Shown here: positions 1-11,104 of the stretch, piece by piece
How positions within the stretch are numbered: the stretch's first letter is position 1
Layout of the letters: each line of letters opens with the position of its first letter
From: Saccharothrix deserti
GTDB taxonomy: Bacteria > Actinomycetota > Actinomycetes > Mycobacteriales > Pseudonocardiaceae
Assembly: GCF_009769385.1 (NCBI RefSeq)
Contig: NZ_VKAB01000024.1
Span: forward strand, 1 to 64,000
Length of the DNA stretch: 64,000 nt
Direction of reading: 5' to 3'
Program-made: the position numbers and the translations under genes
The notes under the pieces: model-generated
What the model was told of the DNA's origin: nothing
Seen by the model: the letters and a program-made list of their open reading frames with translations, nothing else
Databases searched by the model: none

Positions 1-724
1 GTCCTCCAACGGACCCGCGGCCACCGGGCACGCCACTCGCGCCATCAGTACCTCACCTGCCCAGTCGATCGACCTGCTGGCACAACAACACCACAACCGA
101 TCAGTCTACCAAGTTAACAAACTACCGGTAGTCCGGGCGCCCGACGCAGACAGCATCGTGCGGTAGCCACCGGTGTCGGCTGCGGTAGGTCTGACGTCAC
201 TGTCCTTGTTCGATGCGCTCGAAGATGTCCGCGTCGGTCTCCGCGCTTGCCGGTTGCGTCGTAGTCCTGCCACAGGCAGAACTTGCCCGCGGCCGCGGGA
301 CTGTCCGACGTGCGCGGAAGCTGTGGTTCGCGGCGCGGCGGCGCCTGTCCCCAAGGACTGGTGCAGGTCATGCTGGGGGCGTACGTGATCTCGGTGTCCG
401 AGGGCGCGGAGGACCCGCCCATCGTGGTGGTGCGGTAACGCCGAAGTGCTTCCCCTATGCCTTCAACACTCAGCCGCCACCAAGACGTGGCGCTCTCGAC
501 ACGGGCCTGCTCGACGCCGAACTCCCCTCCGGTGACCTATTGGAAGCTTGGGTCAGCGGCCACGACTTCCTCCACCAAGGCTCCGCCATGCTCGCCGCCG
601 GCGCACTCCCCGCAGTCGGTGTCCTCGCGTCCATCCGCCGGTGATGCGGCCTGCGTTCCGGTTGTCAGTGGCCGGTTGAGGCCAGGACCAGGCTCCGACG
701 GTCTCGACTCGGGACGATGCGTGC
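1..724. other. No confident gene; possible decayed fragments
   Basis: I see no gene here with a credible start, length and domain. Two scraps look protein-like. On the minus strand near 245-290 a short stretch reads GKFCLWQDYDATGK, faintly like the Cys-Leu-Trp core of peptidase-inhibitor I36 proteins. On the plus strand near 505-644 a reading frame ends in TGA with actinomycete-like composition but no recognisable domain. Both are too short to call, and the stretch is probably old coding debris. Confidence 0.4.
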
Positions 725-1153
725 ATGACTTCGTTCTCGACGCACCGCCGTCGCCTGATGCGGATCCTGCCGGTCCTGGCGCTGACCGTGGCCGGCTGCG
801 CGGGTGGATCCGGTACCGCCACGAACCAGACCGACGCGGAACCGGGTCCGCCGAGCAGTTCGGCGGCCACGACGAACGCCGTGGTCTACGAGGTCACCGG
901 CCCCGGACCGGTCGCCTGGATCAAGTACGTCACCGACGGGAAGACGACCACCATCCAGGAGGACAACGTCCCACTGCCCTGGACCAAGTCGTTCTCCCTC
1001 CCCGTAGGCCAAGGCCCGCAACAGATCAGCCTGCTCGTGCTGAACCGGGGCGAGGTCACCGCATCGATCATGGTGAACGGAAGGCTGGTCAACACCAACA
1101 CCTCTTTCGGAGGCTCCGGCGACGACCCGATGTACCTGACCGGACAGATCTGA
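725..1153 (+). CDS. Secreted lipoprotein, MmpS-like domain
   Basis: This 142-residue protein has a lipoprotein signal: a basic N-terminus, a hydrophobic stretch and a lipobox-like TVAGC with Cys near residue 25. A Ser/Thr/Pro/Ala-rich linker follows, then a small beta-rich domain from about residue 50. That domain resembles the MmpS-type transport-accessory fold (YEVTG, then a W-K-F pattern and a C-terminal NGRLV segment). Mycobacterial MmpS proteins assist MmpL exporters, but no MmpL gene is nearby, so the partner is unknown. An ATG at 758 would give a shorter signal peptide; neither start has a strong ribosome binding site. It converges on the next gene. Confidence 0.65.
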   Translation: MTSFSTHRRRLMRILPVLALTVAGCAGGSGTATNQTDAEPGPPSSSAATTNAVVYEVTGPGPVAWIKYVTDGKTTTIQEDNVPLPWTKSFSLPVGQGPQQISLLVLNRGEVTASIMVNGRLVNTNTSFGGSGDDPMYLTGQI

Positions 1154-1189
1154 CCACCCGCCCGTGACTACGAGTCCAGGGCGACTCCT

Positions 1190-1206
1190 GGCCGGCACCG
1201 CCGGCC
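1190..1206. terminator. Hairpin between convergent genes
   Basis: GGCCGGC, a 3-nt loop and GCCGGCC form a perfect 7-bp GC stem in the gap between the lipoprotein gene (ends 1153) and the converging DUF5519 gene (ends 1331). There is no U-tract, as is usual for actinomycete stem-loop terminators, so it may act on both strands. Confidence 0.45.
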
Positions 1207-1330
1207 GCACGAGGGCGCGCGGCGGGTGGCCGGCCAACTGGACCACTCCACACTCGTCACGTACGACGGCATGGGCCACGGCGCCGCCGTGACACAGCAC
1301 CCGGTGGGCGCCCCCAGATGTGTTCTCGGA

Positions 1331-1807
1331 TCAGGCGGGGCTGAGTTCCAGGGTCCGTCCGGTGGCGTACCGGTAGGACGCGGCGATGACGGTCTTCGCG
1401 ACGTCCAGTTCGTCGTCGGTGCGCGGGCCGTACAGCATGACGACGTTGATCACGGGTGAGTACAGCGGATGCCGTTCGCCCCAGCCGGCGGCGACCAGCG
1501 CGTCCAGGTCCGTTGTGGACAGTGTCAGGTGCAGGCTGCCGTCGGGGTGGACGTGGGCGAACTCGGCGGTCAGCCGGGGTGGCATGAGCACCGCGCCGGG
1601 CGGGGGTGGTGTGCCGTCGAGGAAGAACGCGAGCGAGTCGGGCTCGGAGACCTCGCTCGGCCGGATCACGGTTCCCGGCAGTGAGGTCGTCATCCACTCC
1701 TTGAGCGCCTCGGTGATCCGGGCCGGGCTGTTCTGGCTCAACTGCACGTGCGGCACGGACGGCCCGGTCGTCGGCCGGTCACCGTTGCGGGCGGGAAGCG
1801 TCATCAT
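1331..1807 (-). CDS. Luciferase-family domain protein (DUF5519)
   Basis: This 158-residue cytoplasmic protein resembles the small luciferase-family/DUF5519 proteins. It has a central AEFAHVHPDGSLHLTL segment, then an AGWGERHPL motif and a terminal YGPRTDDEL...AKTVIAASYRYATG helix, all typical of that family. No catalytic function is established for the family. The start is an ATGATG pair at 1807/1804. Upstream on the minus strand, 1835-1844 reads TAGGTACCTA, a perfect 10-bp palindrome that could be an operator. Confidence 0.65.
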   Translation of the reverse strand: MMTLPARNGDRPTTGPSVPHVQLSQNSPARITEALKEWMTTSLPGTVIRPSEVSEPDSLAFFLDGTPPPPGAVLMPPRLTAEFAHVHPDGSLHLTLSTTDLDALVAAGWGERHPLYSPVINVVMLYGPRTDDELDVAKTVIAASYRYATGRTLELSPA

Positions 1808-1834
1808 GCCCCGACGCTAACAGCGCAGGTATAG

Positions 1835-1844
1835 TAGGTACCTA
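1835..1844. promoter_or_regulatory. 10-bp palindrome upstream of DUF5519 gene
   Basis: TAGGTACCTA is a perfect palindrome about 28 bp upstream of the minus-strand start at 1807, placed where a repressor would meet the promoter. The cognate regulator is unknown. The stretch from 1850 to 2030 contains no recognisable gene. Confidence 0.3.
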
Positions 1845-2028
1845 GGAGATAGTGGCTTTCACCTGCGAAATCATAGGGAAAAGCAGCAGTTCACCGTGGC
1901 AAGGTGACCTTGATCCGCGCGACGAGGGCCTTCTTTCTCCTCGGGGGCGTCATCGCCTCACCCGGGCGAGCCGCGATCGCCTGCGCGACCGCGTCAGCGA
2001 CGACACGGCCGTGTTCCGCAGCATCGGA

Positions 2029-2631
2029 TTAGGTTGAAGGTCCGGCGCCCAGTGCGGCGAACGCCTGGTCGACCAGCGTCCGCAGGTCTTCGGTGCCCTC
2101 GCCGTCGACCCACGTGGTCAGGGCGGTGATGAGCGCGGCGGTGGCCGCGGCGGCGATGACCCTCAGTCGGAGGTCGACGGGTCGTTGTTCGCGGTCGGCC
2201 AGTGCCTGGGCCAGGAGGGATTGCGTGGTGGCGGTGTTGCGCCATTGGCGGGCGCGCAGGGCCGGGTTGGTGACGACCAGGCGGGTTCGCGTGTAGACGG
2301 CGTCGCGGTCGGTGGCGAGCACGGCGTCCAGGCCGGTGCGCAGTGCGGCGTGCAGCGCGGTGAGCGGGCTTTCGCCGGCTGGCCGGTTGCGGACCAGTTC
2401 GGCGATGAGCGGGTCGTAGTCGTCGTTCTCGACCACGGCTTCCTTGGTGGGGAAGTAGCGGAAGAAGGTCATGTGCGACACGCCCGCGGCGGCGGCGATC
2501 TCCTCCACGGTGGTCTCGTCGTAGCCCTTGGTCAGGAACAGCCGCAAGGCGTGCTCCTGGATCGCGCGGCGGGTGCGCGCCTTGCGCTGCTCGCGCAGCC
2601 CGCCGGCGGGCTTGGTCTGGTCCGTTGTCAC
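2029..2631 (-). CDS. TetR family transcriptional regulator
   Basis: This 200-residue protein has the standard TetR N-terminal DNA-binding domain: a basic RKARTRRAIQEHALRLF helix, TVEEIAAAAGVS as helix-turn-helix and MTFFRYFPTKE as recognition helix and connector. The C-terminal ligand-binding half is of normal length. It starts at GTG 2631 and overlaps the end of the upstream monooxygenase by 4 bp (GTGA), so the two genes are translationally coupled. It likely controls its own operon through the repeat elements at 4026-4056; the ligand may be the substrate or product of the monooxygenase. That assignment is inference. Confidence 0.9.
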   Translation of the reverse strand: MTTDQTKPAGGLREQRKARTRRAIQEHALRLFLTKGYDETTVEEIAAAAGVSHMTFFRYFPTKEAVVENDDYDPLIAELVRNRPAGESPLTALHAALRTGLDAVLATDRDAVYTRTRLVVTNPALRARQWRNTATTQSLLAQALADREQRPVDLRLRVIAAAATAALITALTTWVDGEGTEDLRTLVDQAFAALGAGPST

Positions 2632-4022
2632 CGGTCCAGCATGGCCGTCAGTGCTCGGCGCAGCGCGTCCGGCTCGGCCTTCCCGCGCCAGGCGAGGTGC
2701 CCGTCGGGGCGGACGAGCAGCGCGTGGCCGTCGCGGTGCACCTCGCGCACGTCGCCCAGCAGGTCACGCGCCACCGACACGCAAGGATTGCCTGCCGGTG
2801 CGGCGAGCGTCCAGCGGAACTCGGGGTGGGAGGCGAACTCGGCCACCCGGTCGCCGACCCGCGGGCGCCTGCCGAAGCGGGTGCGGGAGTAGCTGGTCTT
2901 GAGCTGCGAGGCCTGCTCCCAGATCAGCTTCCGCACCGGCGCCAGTCCCATGAGCGGGAACAGCACGCGGTCGCGCACCACCCGGGCGAGGGCCGATTCG
3001 CCCAGCACCAGGCCGGTCAGGCCGCTGGTCGAGTCGAGCACGTCGGCGGCCACCGGCCTGCGCTCGATTTCGTAGCCGTCGAGCAGGCCGTGCCCGGCAC
3101 GTCCCGAGGCCACCAGGCCGAGCCGCCACGCCAGGTTCTCCGCGTCGCCCAGCCCGGTGTTCATGCCCTGTCCGCCGAACGGGCTGTGGATGTGCGCGGC
3201 GTCCCCCGCCAGCAGCACCCGGCCGTGCCGATAGGTCTCGGCCAGGCGCCGGTGGATGCGGAACACCGACGTCCACACCCACCGGTCACCCGCGCCGATC
3301 CGGAGACCGGCGTGGCGGTCGGCGCAGGCCGCCAGGAACGCCGGGACGTCCTCGACCGCCACACCGGGTGCGGGCGCCATGAACCGCCACACCCCGTCCG
3401 GCAGCGGGAACGCCGAGAACATCTCCTCGCCCCGCACCCACACCCCGACCGCGTCACGCGGCAACGGCAGCTCCACCCGGACGTCACCGAGCACGAACCC
3501 CTCGACCAGCGGCACACCCGGAAACCCGATACCGGCCCCCTTGCGCACCGCGCTGTGCGCACCGTCGCAGCCCACCACCCACTCCGCGGTCACCCGACCC
3601 GCCGAGGTGGACAACACCACTCCGCCATCGTCCTGTTCGACACCGACGACCTGGGTGTCCCATTCGACGCGGACGCCCGACTGCTCCAGCCGCTGCCGCA
3701 ACCGGGCCTCGACCTCGGCCTGGGACACCAGCAGTCCGGGTTGCCGCACCAGCTTCGTCGGCTGCCCGACGCGCAGCTCGCCCGCACGCCTGCCACCGAC
3801 GTGGATGACGACCCGGCCGATGCCCACCGACCGTTGCGGCAGATCACCCAGGGCGCCGAGCCTGCCCAGCACCTCACCACCCCGGGGTTGCAAACCCAAC
3901 GCCCGCGACGTGGTGGCCGGCCCGGCGGCCCCGTCCACTACCCGCACCGGCACGCCCCGCGCACGAAGCGCGCACGCCACGGCCAAACCGGTCGGTCCCG
4001 CACCTACGACGACAACACTCAC
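2628..4022 (-). CDS. FAD-dependent aromatic hydroxylase (polyketide/phenol type)
   Basis: This is a class A flavoprotein monooxygenase of about 464 residues. It shows the N-terminal FAD-binding GAGPTG, the GCDGAHS motif near the middle and the LLAGDAAHIHSPFGGQGMN motif that closes the FAD site. A thioredoxin-like C-terminal tail is present, as in polyketide hydroxylases such as PgaE/RdmE. It should hydroxylate an aromatic substrate with NAD(P)H and O2. GTG at 4022 places the Rossmann motif at residue 7; a TTG at 4046 would add 8 residues but lies inside the operator-like repeats, so 4022 is preferred. It is first in an operon with the TetR gene. Confidence 0.85.
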   Translation of the reverse strand: MSVVVVGAGPTGLAVACALRARGVPVRVVDGAAGPATTSRALGLQPRGGEVLGRLGALGDLPQRSVGIGRVVIHVGGRRAGELRVGQPTKLVRQPGLLVSQAEVEARLRQRLEQSGVRVEWDTQVVGVEQDDGGVVLSTSAGRVTAEWVVGCDGAHSAVRKGAGIGFPGVPLVEGFVLGDVRVELPLPRDAVGVWVRGEEMFSAFPLPDGVWRFMAPAPGVAVEDVPAFLAACADRHAGLRIGAGDRWVWTSVFRIHRRLAETYRHGRVLLAGDAAHIHSPFGGQGMNTGLGDAENLAWRLGLVASGRAGHGLLDGYEIERRPVAADVLDSTSGLTGLVLGESALARVVRDRVLFPLMGLAPVRKLIWEQASQLKTSYSRTRFGRRPRVGDRVAEFASHPEFRWTLAAPAGNPCVSVARDLLGDVREVHRDGHALLVRPDGHLAWRGKAEPDALRRALTAMLDR

Positions 4023-4025
4023 GGG

Positions 4026-4056
4026 ACAAGTGTTAGTCACTAACAAGTGTTAGTCA
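4026..4056. promoter_or_regulatory. Operator: tandem 14-bp repeats with internal palindrome
   Basis: ACAAGTGTTAGTCA occurs twice in tandem (4026-4039 and 4043-4056). Between and overlapping them lies TGTTAGTCACTAACA (4031-4045), a perfect 15-bp palindrome around a central C. The element sits directly upstream of the monooxygenase start. Such GTTAGT-N-ACTAAC sites are typical of TetR-family repressors, so the operon's own TetR protein is the likely binder. Confidence 0.6.
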
Positions 4057-4084
4057 ATAACCTATTTGCCAAGGCTCGTCCGAC

Positions 4085-4153
4085 TTGACCGCCCGAGCCC
4101 GCATCCGCGACGCGGCCCTGGCGAGGTTCGGCGCCGACGGCGTCGCCGGTGCG
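4085..4153 (+). pseudogene. Remnant of a TetR regulator N-terminus
   Basis: From TTG 4085 the plus strand reads TARARIRDAALARFGADGVAG, the classic first helix of a TetR DNA-binding domain. The expected helix-turn-helix does not follow, and the frame turns into non-homologous sequence. This is a decayed second regulator diverging from the monooxygenase gene across the operator repeats. Between it and the permease end at 4386, a short minus-strand stretch (about 4304-4380) ends in QAKVVFAW and may be another gene tail; I cannot identify it. Confidence 0.55.
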
Positions 4154-4385
4154 CGCCCGACGTCTGCGGCGGAGCCGGTTCACGCGAATGCACGCAGCAC
4201 TGCGGCTGAGGGTGCGCTGGGCCGGGCAGAGCTTCTTCAAGCAGTTCTGCAATCGGTGTCGGTGCCGCGTCACCGACTTGCTGCCGCCTCTCACCAGGCG
4301 AAGACGACCTTCGCCTGTCCCGCATCCCGCCCGGTGAACCCGGCCGCTTCGCAGACCGCGAGCATGTGGTCGTCGTGGGGCGGTC

Positions 4386-6371
<1,986 letters not shown>

Positions 6372-6472
6372 GCCGTGTCTCCCCGTCGTGGGTCGTGCTT
6401 CGCCGTACAGCATGCAGGACCTCTCCGCATGACCTGCGGCGACCGTCGCGGGGACGAACAGCCGTTCGGACG

Positions 6473-6610
6473 GCATCAGGATTCGGGCCCTGGGCATCAA
6501 GATTTCGTCAAAACGGCCGCGCTGCTCCGATGTCGGTGGATGACGGGTGTCACGGCCCCCGTCAAGAACGCGTCAATGACACGTTCGGGTGCATCAAGGA
6601 GGCATCAGGC
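6473..6610. promoter_or_regulatory. Tandem 11-bp repeats: predicted KdpE/OmpR-family operators
   Basis: Three pairs of TCAA/TCA half-sites are each spaced exactly 11 bp: TCAA at 6497 and 6508, TCAA at 6562 and 6573, TCA at 6594 and 6605. The first two pairs share the core TCAAGA-N5-GTCAA. A fourth single GCATCAGG lies at 6473. Direct repeats with 11-bp period are the usual targets of OmpR/PhoB-type regulators, which bind head-to-tail on one DNA face. They lie between the divergent permease and kdp genes, so they could serve both. Confidence 0.55.
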
Positions 6611-6702
6611 CCGCCCGAACGCCGGAGTTCGTGCCGCACGCTGTGCGGGTCATTTGGCCGCCGAGGGCGGTTCGGTCTGTTGTCGGGGAAGGGAGCGCGT
6701 TC

Positions 6703-6786
6703 ATGGCCGATCTGGCCTACGCGTTGCTGCTGGTCGGGGTGTTCCTGGTGTTGGCGCTGATGGTGCGCGGACTGGAGAAGTTGTGA
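6703..6786 (+). CDS. Single-helix micro-protein preceding kdpF
   Basis: A 27-residue protein that is almost entirely one transmembrane helix (MADLAYALLLVGVFLVLAL) with a charged RGLEK tail. It starts at ATG 6703 after a GGGGAAGGGAG ribosome binding site and overlaps the kdpF start by 4 bp (GTGA). Its position as the first cistron and its coupling suggest a small accessory subunit of the Kdp pump. It is not KdpF itself, which follows directly. Confidence 0.65.
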   Translation: MADLAYALLLVGVFLVLALMVRGLEKL

Positions 6787-6884
6787 GCGGCACCGGTGTG
6801 GCGGCGAACGTCGTCGGCGGCGTGCTCGCCCTGCTGTTGATCGGCTACCTGTTCGTCGCTCTGATCAGGCCGGAGAAGTTCTGA
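6783..6884 (+). CDS. kdpF: K+-transporting ATPase subunit F
   Basis: A 33-residue single-helix peptide ending in the characteristic LFVALIRPEKF, which matches KdpF proteins. KdpF stabilises the KdpFABC complex in the membrane. It starts at GTG 6783, overlapping the stop of the preceding micro-protein. Its own stop overlaps the kdpA ATG by one base, so the whole operon is tightly coupled. Confidence 0.85.
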   Translation: MSGTGVAANVVGGVLALLLIGYLFVALIRPEKF

Positions 6885-8502
6885 TGTCCTCGACTGTGGC
6901 CGGCCTGGTGCAGGTCGGCCTGCTGATCGCCGCGCTGGCGGTGGTCTACCGCCCGTTCGGCGACTACATGGCGCGCGTCTACACCAGCACCCGGCACACG
7001 AAGGTCGAACGGGTGATCTACCGCACCGCGCGGGTCGACCCGGACTCCGAGCAGCGCTGGGGCACCTACGCGCTGGCCGTGCTGGGCTTCTCGTTCGTCG
7101 GTGTCGCGTTCCTGTACCTGTTGCAGCGGTTCCAGCCGTTGCTGCCGTTCGACTTCGACCGGGGCACGGTCTCACCCGGCATGGCGTTCAACACCGCCGT
7201 CAGCTTCGTGACCAACACGAACTGGCAGTCCTACGTGCCGGAGACCGTTCTGGGCCACACGGTGCAGATGGTCGGCCTGACCGTGCAGAACTTCGTGTCC
7301 GCCGCGGTCGGTATGGCTGTGGCGGTCGCGTTGGTGCGCGGTTTCGCGCGGCACCGGACCGACCGGTTGGGCAACTTCTGGGTGGACATGACGCGGGGCG
7401 TTGTCCGCATCCTGCTGCCGGTGGCGTTCGTGTTCGCGACCGTGCTGGTGGCCGCGGGTGTGGTGATGAGCCTGAAGTCGGGTGTCACCGTGGACGGGCA
7501 GCAGGTGGCGATCGCGCCGGCCGCGAGCCAGGAGGCCATCAAGGAACTGGGCACGAACGGTGGCGGCATCTTCAACGCCAACTCGGCGCACCCGTTCGAG
7601 AACCCGAACTCGTGGTCGAACCTGATCGAGATCTTCCTGCTGCTGGTCATCCCGGTGTCGTTGACCCGCACGTTCGGCACGCTGGTCGGCAACCGCAAGC
7701 AGGGTTACGTGCTGCTGAGCGTGATGGGCGTGTTGTGGGCGCTGATGCTGACGGTGATCTGGTGGGCCGAGGCCAACGGCATCAGGCCGTTGGAGGGCAA
7801 GGAGATGCGGTTCGGCATCCCCGCTTCGGCACTGTTCGCCAATTCCACCACCGGCACGTCGACCGGCGCGGTGAACTCGATGCACGACAGCTTCACCGGT
7901 CTCGGTGGCGGTGGCGCGATGCTCAACATCCTGTTCGGCGAGATGACGCCCGGCGGCGTCGGCACCGGCTTGTACAGCATCCTCGTCATGGCGGTCATCG
8001 CGATGTTCCTGGCGGGCCTGATGGTCGGCCGCACGCCGGAGTACCTGGGCAAGAAGCTCGGCAAACGCGAGGTCACCGCCGCCGCGGTGTCGATCCTGGC
8101 CATGCCGACCGTGCTGCTCATCGGCGCCGGGATCGCGGCGATCCTGCCCGGCACGCAGGGGGCATTGAACAACCCGGGTGAGCACGGCCTGTCGGAGATC
8201 CTGTACGCCTACGCGTCCGCGTCGAACAACAACGGCAGCGCGTTCGCCGGTATCACGGTCACCAGCGACTGGTTCCAGGCCTCGTTGGCCGTGTGCATGG
8301 CGTTGGGCCGGTTCGTGCCGATCATCGCCGTGCTGTGCCTGGCCGGTTCCCTTGCCGAGCAGAAGAAGGTGCCGGAGACCGCCGGGACGCTGCCCACGAC
8401 GGGTCCGCTGTTCGCGACCCTGCTGGGCGGCAGCATCGTGCTGGTCGCCGCACTGACCTTCGTCCCCGCTCTCGCTCTCGGTCCCATCGCGGAGGCCCTG
8501 CT

Positions 8503-8506
<4 letters not shown>
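6884..8506 (+). CDS. kdpA: K+-transporting ATPase subunit A
   Basis: The 540-residue ion-channel-like subunit of the Kdp pump, with about ten transmembrane helices and length normal for the family. Conserved pore-region motifs are present: TNTNWQSY near residue 110, the [18 protein letters not shown] segment near residue 225, and a late [10 protein letters not shown] segment. It binds and passes K+ with high affinity, driven by KdpB. Its stop overlaps the kdpB GTG by 4 bp. Confidence 0.95.
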
Positions 8507-10569
<2,063 letters not shown>

Positions 10570-10576
10570 CCCCGCA

Positions 10577-11104
10577 GTGACCAACTTCCTCAAGCAGGCA
10601 TCCGCCGGACTGCGTGTCCTGCTGGTGCTCACGGTGATCACCGGGATCCTCTACCCGGCCGCGGTCTGGACGGTCAGCCGGATCCCCGGACTCCACGCCA
10701 ACGCCGAGGCCGTCGACACCACCCTCGTCGGCGTCGACCGCGAAGGCGACCAGTGGTTCCACACCAGGCCGTCGGCGGCGACGCTGCCCGCGTCGGGTGG
10801 CTCCAACAAGGGTGAGCTGAACGCGGACTACGACCAGGTCGTCGCGGAGCGGCGCACCACGATCGCGCAACGTGAGGGCGTGTCCGAGGACCGGGTGCCG
10901 CAGGATGCCGTCACCGCGTCGGCGTCCGGCCTGGACCCGCACGTCAGCCCGGCCTACGCGGAGCTGCAGGTACCCCGCGTGGCACGGGAGACAGGCCTGT
11001 CCGAGCAGACCGTGCGGCAGCTGGTCGCGGCGGCCACCAGCAGCGGTTTCACCGAGACGGTGAACGTCACCGAGATCAACCGCGCACTCGAAGCCGCACG
11101 ATGA
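10577..11104 (+). CDS. kdpC: K+-transporting ATPase subunit C
   Basis: The 175-residue chaperone-like subunit with one N-terminal membrane anchor (VLLVLTVITGILYPAAVW) and an extracytoplasmic domain carrying the RPSAA, SGGSNKG and TASASGLDPHVSP motifs typical of KdpC. GTG 10577 lies 7 bp after the kdpB stop. The stop overlaps the kdpD ATG (ATGA). Confidence 0.95.
   Translation: MTNFLKQASAGLRVLLVLTVITGILYPAAVWTVSRIPGLHANAEAVDTTLVGVDREGDQWFHTRPSAATLPASGGSNKGELNADYDQVVAERRTTIAQREGVSEDRVPQDAVTASASGLDPHVSPAYAELQVPRVARETGLSEQTVRQLVAAATSSGFTETVNVTEINRALEAAR

Noticed and set aside
2625-4043. Plus-strand 472-codon frame over the monooxygenase
   Set aside because: A mirror frame of the FAD monooxygenase without any recognisable motif.
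6372-6702. c-di-AMP (ydaO-type) riboswitch upstream of the KimA-like gene
   Set aside because: I found no convincing conserved core; the repeats present fit protein-binding sites better.
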